Positions 8,587 to 17,077 of a stretch of DNA of 53,792 nt are shown here, one piece after another. The DNA is taken from contig JANYGB010000009.1 of the NCBI GenBank assembly GCA_025359445.1, positions 1 to 53,792 on the forward strand, written 5' to 3'. Below the pieces are notes generated by a model. It was given only the letters and a program-made list of their open reading frames with translations. It ran no database searches and was not told where the DNA came from. Both the position numbers and the translations under genes were made by a program. Position 1 is the first letter of the stretch, and every line of letters begins with the position of its first letter. This DNA comes from Sphingomonadaceae bacterium (lineage in GTDB: Bacteria > Pseudomonadota > Alphaproteobacteria > Sphingomonadales > Sphingomonadaceae).

Positions 8587-11328
8587 TCATGCCGCCACAA
8601 CCTCTGCCGACTGCTCCTCCGCCGCCTCGACCAGTTTCTTCTCGAGCGCTTTCAGCCGTTGCACTGAATCGACCTTCTCGCCGAACAGGTCGGTAACGTA
8701 GAAGGTGTCGATCGCGCGTTCGCCGTAAGTGGCGATGTGCGCGGAGTGGACCATCAGCTTGGCCTCGAACAGCGTCCGCGCGAGCCGGCTGAGCAGCGCC
8801 GGGCGATCACGCGCGTTGACCTCGATCACGGTGAAACGGTTCGATGCGGCGTTGTCGAATTCGGCGCCGGGGCTGACCGTAAAGGCATCGGCGCGCGGGC
8901 GCGAATGCGGGCGCGCGGCGAGTTGGGCCACCAGTTTGACCCGGCCGGCCAGCGCGTCTTCGATCATCTTGCGGATCCGGGCGAGCTGGCCATCCTCTGA
9001 GAACGGGCGGCCAAGCGGATCCTGCACCAGGAAATTATCGACCGCCATGCCGCTCCTGGTGGTGTGGATGCGCGCGTCGATGATGTTGCCCCCGGCAAGG
9101 TGGATGCCCCCGGCAATGCGGTAGAAAAGTCCCGGATGGTCGGCGGCAATCACGGTGACCAGCGTCGCCCCGCGCGCGGCATAGTACTCGGTATGCACGT
9201 CGAGCGGCACACCCTTGGCGTTTTCCAGCTGGGCAAGGTTCATCGCGATGATGTCCTCAGGCTCGGCAATCCAGTAGGAATCGTTGAACAGCTTGGCGGT
9301 CTTGGGCGGGAGCCCGTCCGCCTTGCCCATCCGCGCTGCCACCGCCGCCTGCTTGGCTGCAACTCGGTGCGTGCGGCCATGCTCGACGTGGCCCAGCCGG
9401 AGGCGTTCTTCGGCGGCATCGTAAAGCTCGTTGATGAGCTGGCGCTTCCACCCGTTCCACACCCCCGGGCCAACCGCGCGGATATCGACAATGGTCAGCA
9501 GCGCGAGCAACCGCAACCGCTCGACCGTTTGCACCGAGGCGACGAAATCGGTGATTGTTTTGTAGTCGGCCAGGTCGCGCTTGAATGCGACCGCGCTCAT
9601 CAACAGATGCGTGCGAACTAGCCAGGCGACCAGCTGGGTCTCCTCCGCGCTCAGCCCCAGCCGTGGGCAGAGCTTCAAGGCAACCTCGCTGCCCAGTTCG
9701 GAATGGTCACCGCGCCGCCCCTTGGCGATATCGTGGAGCAGGATCGAAACATACAGTACGCGGCGATTGACCACTTTATGGACGATCACCGATGCCAGCG
9801 GATGGTCTGCCTTGAGCTCGCCTTTCTCGATCTGCGCCATCAGCCCGATCGCGCGGATGGTGTGCTCGTCGACCGTGTAGTGGTGATACATATCGAACTG
9901 CATCTGCGCGTTGACCCGGCCGAAATCGGGCACGAACCGCCCGAACACCCCGGCCTCGTTAAGCCAGCGCAGCACGGTTTCGGGATCGTTGCGGCTGGTT
10001 AGCAGATCGAGGAACATTGCATTGGCGTGGGCATCGCCGCGCAGGCCATCGACCAGCCGCGCATCGCGCAATGCCAGCCGCATCGCTTCGGGATGAATTT
10101 CGAGGTGATGGCTATCCGCCAGCACGAAAATTTCGAGCAATCGGGCGGGGTCTTCGGCAAAAAACGTCTCCGAAGGCACGTTGATCTTGCCACCGAACAC
10201 TGAAAATCCCTTGAGGCTGCGCTTGCGCGCGCGGAAGCCCGCGAGCAGCCCGCGCGGCGTCTTCTTTGCCGACTGTTCGTCCAGCTGGGCGAGGAACAGC
10301 CCGGTCAGGTGCCCGACGTGTTTCGCCTGCAGAAAAAAGTACTGCATGAACCGCTCGACCGCGCTTTTGCCCGGGCGATCCGCGAACTGCATCCGCGCGG
10401 CAACCTCGCGCTGAAGATCGAAAGTCAGCCGGTCCTCGGCGCGCCCGGTGATCGTGTGAAGGTGGCAGCGCACTGCCCAGAAGAAGTTCTCAGCGCGGCG
10501 GAAGGCGCGGTATTCGCTTCCCGTCAGCAGCCCGACATCGACCAGTTCGGACACGTCGCGGACGTGGTGGATATATTTGCCGATCCAGTACAGCGTGTGC
10601 AGATCGCGGAGACCGCCCTTGCCCTCTTTGACGTTGGGTTCGACGACATAGCGGCTGTCGCCCTGCCGCTTGTGGCGTTCGTTGCGTTCGGCCAGCTTTT
10701 CGGCGACGTACTGGCGTTCGGTCCCGGCGACGACTTCGGCCCAGAACCGCGCTCGCGCCTCATCGAACAGCGCCTGATCGCCCCACACATAACGTCCTTC
10801 GAGCAGCGCAGTGCGGATCGTCAGGTCGCTTTTGCCCATCCGCACCACGTCATCGAGCGAGCGGCTCGACTGGCCGACCTTTAGCGCCAGGTCCCACAGG
10901 TAATAGAGCATTGCCTCGATCACCTGCTCGCACCACGCAGTTTGCTTGCCCGGCGTGATGAACGCGATATCTACGTCCGAATGCGGTGCCATTTCGCCGC
11001 GGCCATAACCGCCCACCGCCATGATCGTCAGCCGTTCCCCCTTGGTGCGGTTGTGCGATGGGTACACATCGGCGGTAACGTGGTCATGGATCGTGCGGAC
11101 CAGCTGATCGATCAGGAAAGCCTGAGCTTCGGCGCAATCGTGCCCGGCCGAGGGATGCGCAAGCAGCCGTCGCGCAATCTCGGAGCGGCCTGCAGCGAGC
11201 GCACCGCGCAGCAATTCCACCACTTGCGGCCGCGCCTTGGTCGGCCCGGTCGCCGCCACCGCATCGGCAATTGCCCCGGTCAAGGCCCGGCGATCGATCA
11301 CAGCGCGCTGATCCGCGATCCGCGCCAC
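8587..11328 (-). CDS. glnD: Bifunctional [protein-PII] uridylyltransferase / uridylyl-removing enzyme
   Basis: The central nitrogen-status sensor, which attaches UMP to PII proteins at low glutamine and removes it at high glutamine. Domains appear in the expected order: a nucleotidyltransferase with VGGYGRGEMAPHSDVDIAF near residue 110, a linker, an HD phosphohydrolase domain with LLHDIAKGRRGDHSELG, and two C-terminal ACT domains (around VTVIAADHPGLFYRIAGGIH and VIEVNARDRPALLSRLART). Length is normal at about 913 residues. I chose GTG 11328, two bases behind the stop of the upstream acyl-CoA synthetase gene, because the family N-terminus (ARIADQRAVIDRRAL) starts there. An ATG at 11361 would add 11 residues and overlap the upstream gene by 31 bases. 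Neither start has a clear Shine-Dalgarno. Translation is probably coupled to the upstream gene. Confidence 0.95.
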   Translation of the reverse strand: MARIADQRAVIDRRALTGAIADAVAATGPTKARPQVVELLRGALAAGRSEIARRLLAHPSAGHDCAEAQAFLIDQLVRTIHDHVTADVYPSHNRTKGERLTIMAVGGYGRGEMAPHSDVDIAFITPGKQTAWCEQVIEAMLYYLWDLALKVGQSSRSLDDVVRMGKSDLTIRTALLEGRYVWGDQALFDEARARFWAEVVAGTERQYVAEKLAERNERHKRQGDSRYVVEPNVKEGKGGLRDLHTLYWIGKYIHHVRDVSELVDVGLLTGSEYRAFRRAENFFWAVRCHLHTITGRAEDRLTFDLQREVAARMQFADRPGKSAVERFMQYFFLQAKHVGHLTGLFLAQLDEQSAKKTPRGLLAGFRARKRSLKGFSVFGGKINVPSETFFAEDPARLLEIFVLADSHHLEIHPEAMRLALRDARLVDGLRGDAHANAMFLDLLTSRNDPETVLRWLNEAGVFGRFVPDFGRVNAQMQFDMYHHYTVDEHTIRAIGLMAQIEKGELKADHPLASVIVHKVVNRRVLYVSILLHDIAKGRRGDHSELGSEVALKLCPRLGLSAEETQLVAWLVRTHLLMSAVAFKRDLADYKTITDFVASVQTVERLRLLALLTIVDIRAVGPGVWNGWKRQLINELYDAAEERLRLGHVEHGRTHRVAAKQAAVAARMGKADGLPPKTAKLFNDSYWIAEPEDIIAMNLAQLENAKGVPLDVHTEYYAARGATLVTVIAADHPGLFYRIAGGIHLAGGNIIDARIHTTRSGMAVDNFLVQDPLGRPFSEDGQLARIRKMIEDALAGRVKLVAQLAARPHSRPRADAFTVSPGAEFDNAASNRFTVIEVNARDRPALLSRLARTLFEAKLMVHSAHIATYGERAIDTFYVTDLFGEKVDSVQRLKALEKKLVEAAEEQSAEVVAA

Positions 11329-11330
11329 GC

Positions 11331-13043
11331 CTAGGCTTTCGCTGTCTGCTCGCTTTCCCATACTGTCAGGTAACGGGCCTTGAGGGTGCGCTTGTCAACC
11401 TTTTCAGTGCCCAATCGCGGCAGTGTTTCGTGTTCCCGCCATAGCCGCACCGGCACCTTGAACGGCGCCATTGTTTGCCCCAGATAATCGCGCAACTCAG
11501 CTTCGGTAATGCTGCGGCCTTCCTTGAGCAGGAACACGCCGGTGGGCAGTTCGCCGAACTTTTCGTCTGGCATCCCGAACACGCTGGCTTCGGCGACATC
11601 GGGGTGCGCGTAGATCGCTTCTTCTACCTCGATGCAGCTGATATTCTCGCCGCCACGGATGATGATGTCTTTTTTGCGGTCGACGATGAACAGGTAGCCG
11701 TCGGCATCAAGGTAGCCCAGGTCGCCCGAGCGGAAGAAACCGTCAGGCATGATCGCGGCTTTGGTGGCCTCGGTGTTGTTCCAATAACCATTAAAGTTGC
11801 ACACGGTGCGGACGGCAATCTCGCCGACTTCGCCAGTGGGAAGCTGTTCGCCCGCATCGTTCAGGATCCCCAGCTCGACCAGCGGTTTCGATGCGGTGCC
11901 GGTCGAGCCCGGTTTGGCGAGGTAATTCTCGTTGAGATTGCCGCAGCCGACCGCGTTGGTTTCGGTCAGGCCATAGCCGAGCAGCGGGAAGGCATGCGGC
12001 AGGGCTTCCTTGATCCGCTTGACGTGATCGATCGGACGCGGCGCGCCGCCCGCGGCGAAGGCGGTGCAGCTGGAGAGGTCGTATTTCGTCCGGTCGGGAT
12101 GGGTGGCAATTTCAAAGCTCATCAACGGCACCCCGACGAAATAGGTGACCTTCTCGGCCTCGATCAGCCGCATCGCTTCCTCGGCGTTCCACTTGGGCAT
12201 CATCACCAGCTTGCGCCCGATCGCAAAGCTCTGGAGGAACAGCGGGACCTCGCCGGTGACGTGGAACAAAGGCACGTTGACCAGGGTGCACGGCTGCATC
12301 GTCGGCGCATCGCCCTGCTCGGTCAGGTGCGTGAGCATCATCAAGGTTTGCGCGACATAGTTGAACACCGCCTGCACCACCGCGCGGTGATCGGACCAGG
12401 CACCCTTCGATTGCCCGGTCGAGCCTGAGGTGTAGAGAATGGTTGCGATGTCATCGCCGGTCAGTTCGGGCAGCAGGGTTGAGCTGTCCCCGCCGTGCGC
12501 CAATACCGCGCTCAATCCGTCGCGCCACGGCTGGTCGTGCTCGAACACGACCACCCGCGTAGCTAGGTGCAGATCGGTGATCCGCGCAGCGCGCTGCGGG
12601 TCGGCGAGCACCAGCTTGCACCCGGTCAGCTCAATCCCAGCGGCCATTTCCTCGCCGCTCCACCAGCCGTTGAGCAGGCAGGCGCAGCCCCCGGCCATCA
12701 GCACGCCCATGTACGCGACAACCCAATTGGTCGAATTGCGCGCGGCGATCCCGACCCGGTCGCCCTTCTGCACGCCCTGACCGGCAATCAGCCCGCCCGC
12801 CACTTCGCGTGCGGCGGCATGAACCTGCGCAAACGTAGTGCGAATGTCGCCGTCGACCAGAAATTCGGTGTCGCCGTGTTGCGCGCAGAACTGATCGAAA
12901 TAGGCGGCAAGCGTGGGCGGGGCATTGGCGAGCACGGGCAATTGCCGTCCGAACCGCTCGATATGATCGATTTCCAGCAGCTCGCCGGCCGCGGTGATCC
13001 GCGTGACGATGTTTTGAAGGGTCTTGTCGAGTGCAGTGGCCAT
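11331..13043 (-). CDS. Acyl-CoA synthetase (AMP-forming, class I adenylate-forming)
   Basis: A 570-residue AMP-dependent ligase that activates a carboxylic acid to its CoA thioester. The P-loop-like motif ILYTSGSTGQSKGAW lies at 203-216. The YGLTETNAVGCGN adenylate motif, the SGDLGYLDADGYLFIVDRKKD hinge region and the C-terminal lysine region (RLGTEKVDKRTLK) are all present. Substrate chain length cannot be read from sequence; fatty or aryl acids are most likely. ATG 13043 has AAGGA seven bases upstream and matches the start of the homologous region, so the longer open frame to 13157 is rejected. glnD follows directly on the same strand. Confidence 0.92.
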   Translation of the reverse strand: MATALDKTLQNIVTRITAAGELLEIDHIERFGRQLPVLANAPPTLAAYFDQFCAQHGDTEFLVDGDIRTTFAQVHAAAREVAGGLIAGQGVQKGDRVGIAARNSTNWVVAYMGVLMAGGCACLLNGWWSGEEMAAGIELTGCKLVLADPQRAARITDLHLATRVVVFEHDQPWRDGLSAVLAHGGDSSTLLPELTGDDIATILYTSGSTGQSKGAWSDHRAVVQAVFNYVAQTLMMLTHLTEQGDAPTMQPCTLVNVPLFHVTGEVPLFLQSFAIGRKLVMMPKWNAEEAMRLIEAEKVTYFVGVPLMSFEIATHPDRTKYDLSSCTAFAAGGAPRPIDHVKRIKEALPHAFPLLGYGLTETNAVGCGNLNENYLAKPGSTGTASKPLVELGILNDAGEQLPTGEVGEIAVRTVCNFNGYWNNTEATKAAIMPDGFFRSGDLGYLDADGYLFIVDRKKDIIIRGGENISCIEVEEAIYAHPDVAEASVFGMPDEKFGELPTGVFLLKEGRSITEAELRDYLGQTMAPFKVPVRLWREHETLPRLGTEKVDKRTLKARYLTVWESEQTAKA

Positions 13044-13200
13044 GCGGCATCCTTTATACGAGGAACCGGACGCACCCCTTCCGCGCCCTGCTTCCTGTTC
13101 CCAAATTGCGTCGCCGGGCTTGTTTCCCGGTTCTGTTGTGCCAAAAGGCGCAGGCATCGCTACCCGCCTGTGGCAGCGTGACGCTTAAGGGGTTCAGGAC

Positions 13201-14139
13201 TTGCTGTCACTATCGCTGCAACTGGCTGCTGCCGCCGCCGCCGATGCAACCGCGCCGCTGCAATGGACTGCGCTGGGACTCAAGCCTTACCTGTTCGAAA
13301 TTCCCACCAGCTGGGGCAATTTCCAGTTGCGCTGGTATAGCCTGGCTTACCTCGCCGGGATTATTTTCGCTTACTGGCACGTCTCGAAAACACTCAAGGC
13401 ACCCGGCGCGCCGATGGCGCAGCGCCACGTCGATGATTTGTTCTTCTATTGCACCCTGGGCGTGATCCTCGGCGGGCGGCTCGGCTATGCGACCTTCTAC
13501 ACCGGCAGCGGGACCGACCTGCCGAGCCTATGGACCCAGCCGGGCGAGCTGATCAAGCTATGGAACGGCGGCATGAGCTTTCACGGCGGGCTGGTTGGCG
13601 TGCTGATCGCAATTGCCTGGATCACGTGGCGCAACAAACTCAGTTTCCTGCGGGTGTGCGATTACATCGCAGTGCCGGTCCCAATGGGCATGCTGTTCGG
13701 ACGATTGGCCAATTTCATCAATGGTGAGCTGTGGGGGCGTGAAGCGGGCCCTAACGTGCCGTGGGCGATGGTCTTCCCCGGCGGCGGCGATGCGGCGCGG
13801 CACCCGAGCCAGCTTTACGAAGCGGTGCTCGAAGGCGCGCTGCTCGCGGTGGTGATGTTGCTGCTGTTCTGGAAAACCCGCGCGCGCTGGCGGCCCGGTT
13901 TGCTCGTTGGAACCTTTGCGCTGGGCATCGCGCTCGCACGGTTCACGGTCGAATTCTTCCGCCAACCCGATGCGCAGCTGTCCGAATTTGCCCGCACCAC
14001 CGGCTTTTCTATGGGTCAGTGGCTGACCATCCCGCTGATGCTGACCGGGCTGTTCTTTATCGTCCGCGCGCTGCGTCTGCCCGCCTTGGGTAGTGCGGAG
14101 ATCGTGCTGCCCCCCGATCCGGCCCCCACCAGCGAATGA
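13201..14139 (+). CDS. lgt: Prolipoprotein diacylglyceryl transferase
   Basis: The first enzyme of lipoprotein maturation: it transfers diacylglycerol from phosphatidylglycerol to the lipobox cysteine, in the inner membrane. The 312-residue polytopic protein shows FHGGLVGVLIAIAWI and the family signature GRLANFINGELWGR, plus the conserved HPSQLYEAVLEG. The start is TTG 13201, with AAGGGG at 13187-13192. It opens a compact plus-strand run: its stop overlaps the next start as ATGA. Its substrates may include the lipoproteins encoded nearby at 16.7, 17.1 and 36.8 kb. Confidence 0.96.
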   Translation: MLSLSLQLAAAAAADATAPLQWTALGLKPYLFEIPTSWGNFQLRWYSLAYLAGIIFAYWHVSKTLKAPGAPMAQRHVDDLFFYCTLGVILGGRLGYATFYTGSGTDLPSLWTQPGELIKLWNGGMSFHGGLVGVLIAIAWITWRNKLSFLRVCDYIAVPVPMGMLFGRLANFINGELWGREAGPNVPWAMVFPGGGDAARHPSQLYEAVLEGALLAVVMLLLFWKTRARWRPGLLVGTFALGIALARFTVEFFRQPDAQLSEFARTTGFSMGQWLTIPLMLTGLFFIVRALRLPALGSAEIVLPPDPAPTSE

Positions 14140-15194
14140 GCGAAGCGGCACCCGCCGATCCGCTGGCGGCGATATTCCGCCGGCTGATTGCCAATACCGG
14201 CCCGATCAGTCTGATGCATTATATGGGCGAAGCGAACGCGCGGTACTATGCCTCGCGCGACCCGCTGGGCCTTGCGGGCGATTTCATCACTGCTCCCGAA
14301 ATCAGCCAGATGTTCGGCGAACTGATCGGGCTGTGGCTCGCCGATATGTGGATTAACGCCGGGCGCGAGGAGCCGGTGCATTATGTCGAGCTGGGCCCCG
14401 GGCGCGGGACACTTGCAACCGACGCGCTGCGCGCCGCCAAGCGCTATGGGCTGGAGCCGTCGATCCATTTCGTCGAAGCATCGACCGCACTAAAAGACAT
14501 CCAACTAGCGACAGTTCCCGGCGCGCAGTGGCATCACGATCTTTCGACTTTGCCGCCATATGGCCCGATCCTGCTGGTCGCGAACGAGTTCCTCGATGCG
14601 CTGCCGGTGCGCCAGCTGGTGAAAACCGAGGGCGGCTGGCGCGAGCGGATGGTGCTGCCAGAAGGCGACAAGTTCGTCTGCATGGCGGGCAGCCAGCCGA
14701 TGGATACCGTCGTGCCCGAAGCGCGCCGCATGGCCGCGCCGGGCACGATCATCGAAACCAATCCGGGCGCAGCGGCAACCGTGTACGAGGTCGCCGGGCG
14801 GCTGATCGAGCAGGGGGGCGCGGCGCTGTTCATCGATTACGGCCATGACACCCTGCGCGATGGCTCAACCCTGCAAGCGGTGCGCCAGCACATGAAAGTC
14901 GATCCGTTCGTGGGCCCGGGCGAGGCCGACCTTACCGCGCATGTCGATTTTGCCAGCCTCGCGCCAATGGCGGAATCGCGCGGGTGCCGCTGGCTCGGCA
15001 CGGTCCCGCAAGGGCGCTGGCTGCGCAACCTGGGGATCGAGGCGCGCGCGCAGACCTTGGCCAGCCAAGCCCCGCAGCACGCCGCCGCGATCAACGCCGC
15101 GCAAGAGCGGCTGGTCGGCGAAGGCCAGATGGGGCTGCTGTTCAAGGTGATGGGCCTCGCCGCCCCGACCTGGCCAGGCGGAGCCGGGTTTTGA
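14136..15194 (+). CDS. SAM-dependent methyltransferase, MidA/NDUFAF7 family
   Basis: A 352-residue member of the family that includes mitochondrial NDUFAF7, an arginine methyltransferase needed for complex I assembly. The SAM-binding motif YVELGPGRGTLATDALRA lies at about 83-100. The conserved N-terminal GDFITAPEISQMFGELIGLWL (49-69) and the LLVANEFLDALPVRQ block define the family. It starts in an ATGA overlap with lgt and ends overlapping the TTG start of the acyltransferase. In bacteria the target is not established; a role in complex I assembly is an inference from the eukaryotic homologue. Confidence 0.92.
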   Translation: MSEAAPADPLAAIFRRLIANTGPISLMHYMGEANARYYASRDPLGLAGDFITAPEISQMFGELIGLWLADMWINAGREEPVHYVELGPGRGTLATDALRAAKRYGLEPSIHFVEASTALKDIQLATVPGAQWHHDLSTLPPYGPILLVANEFLDALPVRQLVKTEGGWRERMVLPEGDKFVCMAGSQPMDTVVPEARRMAAPGTIIETNPGAAATVYEVAGRLIEQGGAALFIDYGHDTLRDGSTLQAVRQHMKVDPFVGPGEADLTAHVDFASLAPMAESRGCRWLGTVPQGRWLRNLGIEARAQTLASQAPQHAAAINAAQERLVGEGQMGLLFKVMGLAAPTWPGGAGF

Positions 15195-15805
15195 GGCCGC
15201 CAAGCCTGTCTTCGCGTCTGGTCAAGCGCGCGGTGCTGGCACTTTTCCGCTGGAAGGGGTGGAAGCTGGATCCCCTACCGGGCTCGATCCCGCACCGCTG
15301 CATCATCCTGGGAGTGCCGCACACGTCCAACTGGGACTTCGTGTTCTTCACCGGCGCGACGTACCATTATGGCATCACGCCCAGTTTCATGGGCAAGACC
15401 AGTCTGTTTCGCTGGCCGCTGCGGCGGTTCATGTTCGATATGGGCGGGGTCCCGGTTGATCGTTCGGCCAAGGGCAAGAACTACGTCGATCAGGTGGTTG
15501 CAGCCTTTGCCGCGCGTGACGAACTGGCGCTGGTGATTGCGCCCGAGGGAACGCGCTCACCGGTCAAACCATGGCGTTCGGGGTTTTACCATATTGCCTT
15601 GGGTGCCGGCGTGCCGCTAGTCCCGGCTTGGGTCGATAATGCCACCCAGCGCGGCGGGATCGGCGCACCAATCATGCCCAGCGGTGATTATGCGGCGGAT
15701 TTGGCGAAGCTGCTGGCGTTTTACGAATCCGTGATGCCCGGCCATGCGCGGTGGGAATTGCTGGCAGAAACCGGGCTCAAGGCCGCAGGAGAACACGATG
15801 CTTGA
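15191..15805 (+). CDS. Lysophospholipid (1-acylglycerol-3-phosphate-like) acyltransferase
   Basis: A 204-residue PlsC-superfamily acyltransferase. The catalytic HX4D is visible as His44 to Asp49 in GVPHTSNWDF, and the substrate-binding EGTR is at 119-122 (IAPEGTRS). It lacks long membrane helices, so it is probably a peripheral membrane enzyme. The start is taken as TTG 15191, which overlaps the stop of the methyltransferase gene as TTGA; there is no ATG before the catalytic motif. The stop overlaps the start of the DUF1295 gene by eight bases. The exact lipid acceptor is unknown. Confidence 0.85.
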   Translation: MRPPSLSSRLVKRAVLALFRWKGWKLDPLPGSIPHRCIILGVPHTSNWDFVFFTGATYHYGITPSFMGKTSLFRWPLRRFMFDMGGVPVDRSAKGKNYVDQVVAAFAARDELALVIAPEGTRSPVKPWRSGFYHIALGAGVPLVPAWVDNATQRGGIGAPIMPSGDYAADLAKLLAFYESVMPGHARWELLAETGLKAAGEHDA

Positions 15806-16604
15806 AGCTTTGCTGATAAACGCGGCGGTCGATCTGGCCATGATGGTGCTGCTGTGCTGGGTTGCGGTGCGGATCGGCGATGTCTCGTTCATCGATGCGG
15901 TGTGGGGTGCCGGAATGGCGGTGCTGGCGCTTGCGAGTTTTGTGCAAGTCGCTGCACCGGGACCCCGCGCGCTGTTGCTGCTTGGCATGACTGCGCTGTG
16001 GGGGCTGCGGCTTGGCATTCATTTGTTCCTGCGCTGGCGCGGCCACGGCGAGGATCCGCGCTATGCCAAGATGCTGGGCAAGGCACGGAACCAGGGCCGC
16101 TATGGCAGCGCCGCGTTCAAAGTGGTATTCGGCCCGCAGGCGGTATTGCTGTTCATCACCAGCCTGCCCGCGCAGGTCGGCATTCTGGCCAGCGGAGCGC
16201 CTGCGCCGATCACGCCGCTGGCCTGGGCCGGGGCCGCGCTGTGGCTCACCGGGATGATCTTCGAAACGCTCGGCGATGCGCAGCTCAAAGTCTTCCGCGC
16301 CGACCCGGCATGCAAGGGCAAAGTGCTCGACACCGGGTTGTGGCGCTATACCCGCCACCCCAACTATTTCGGCGATGCCTGCGTCTGGTGGGGAATCTGG
16401 CTGGTCGCGGCAACGGGCGGGGCTTGGCCGCTCAACTGGATCGCGCTGGGCAGCCTGATCGGCCCGCTGTTCCTGACCTTCACCCTGACCAAATGGTCGG
16501 GCAAGCCGCTGCTCGAAAAGGGTCTGGCCAAGACCCGTCCGGGCTATGCCGACTATGTGAAGCGCACTTCAGGCTTCATTCCGTGGCCGCCCAAACGCGG
16601 TTGA
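15798..16604 (+). CDS. DUF1295 family membrane protein (steroid 5-alpha-reductase / isoprenylcysteine methyltransferase fold)
   Basis: A 268-residue polytopic membrane protein with six or more hydrophobic segments. The diagnostic motif YTRHPNYFGDACVWWGIWL (184-202) and the C-terminal RPGYADYVKRTSGFIPWPPK are those of DUF1295 proteins. These are related to steroid 5-alpha reductases and phospholipid N-methyltransferases and are presumed NADPH-dependent reductases or methyltransferases. ATG 15798 is preceded by AGGAG (15787-15791). It is the fourth gene of the run with overlapping boundaries that began with lgt, suggesting a shared role in envelope lipids. Confidence 0.88.
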   Translation: MLEALLINAAVDLAMMVLLCWVAVRIGDVSFIDAVWGAGMAVLALASFVQVAAPGPRALLLLGMTALWGLRLGIHLFLRWRGHGEDPRYAKMLGKARNQGRYGSAAFKVVFGPQAVLLFITSLPAQVGILASGAPAPITPLAWAGAALWLTGMIFETLGDAQLKVFRADPACKGKVLDTGLWRYTRHPNYFGDACVWWGIWLVAATGGAWPLNWIALGSLIGPLFLTFTLTKWSGKPLLEKGLAKTRPGYADYVKRTSGFIPWPPKRG

Positions 16605-16622
16605 CGAGGGAACCGCACCCGG

Positions 16623-16650
16623 CCTGGTTCGTTTTTAGGCAAACCAGGAG
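16623..16650 (+). promoter_or_regulatory. Hairpin able to mask the ribosome site of the lipoprotein gene
   Basis: CCTGGTT (16623-16629) can pair with AACCAGG (16642-16648). The right arm contains most of the AGGAG Shine-Dalgarno (16646-16650) of the lipoprotein gene at 16659. If formed in the mRNA it would reduce translation. No ligand or thermosensor evidence is visible. Confidence 0.35.
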
Positions 16651-16658
16651 ATTACCCA

Positions 16659-17066
16659 ATGCGTACAATTCTTGTGTCGATCGCTGCCGTCGCCCTACTC
16701 GCCGGGTGCAAGGGCAATGGCCCGGTACCTGCCGCGACGGACACCGGCATGGTCACCGCTGATTCTACTCCACTGACCCTGCCCAGCCTGGCGGCGAACC
16801 CCAAGACCGTGCCGCTGCCCGGCAGCTACAGCAATGTCACTGACGGCACGCTGCGGCTCGCAGCCGATATGACTTACACCCTGACGGGCACCGACGGCAA
16901 AGCCGCAACCGGCAAATATGCCTGGTATTCCGACGGCAAGCGCATCCTGCTGACCGAGGACAAGTCGGTCTTCGCAGTGGCTGACGGCGGGCTGTACAAG
17001 CTGGCAAGCAAAGACGCGCCGCTGGCTGGCTTCACCGCCGACCAACTCTGGACCAAGGCGCCCTAA
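16659..17066 (+). CDS. Small putative lipoprotein
   Basis: A 135-residue protein with a lipoprotein signal peptide: MRTILVSIAAVALLAG followed by Cys17 in the lipobox LLAGC. The mature part is rich in Thr and Ala and contains a region (SYSNVTDGTLRLAADMTYTL, then GKYAWYSDGKRILLTED) that reads like a small beta-sheet domain. I do not recognise a named family. It has a good AGGAG site nine bases before the ATG. It lies 54 bases behind the DUF1295 gene and may be transcribed with it. It converges on the nucleotidase gene. Confidence 0.82.
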   Translation: MRTILVSIAAVALLAGCKGNGPVPAATDTGMVTADSTPLTLPSLAANPKTVPLPGSYSNVTDGTLRLAADMTYTLTGTDGKAATGKYAWYSDGKRILLTEDKSVFAVADGGLYKLASKDAPLAGFTADQLWTKAP

Positions 17067-17077
17067 GCGCGCGTTCG

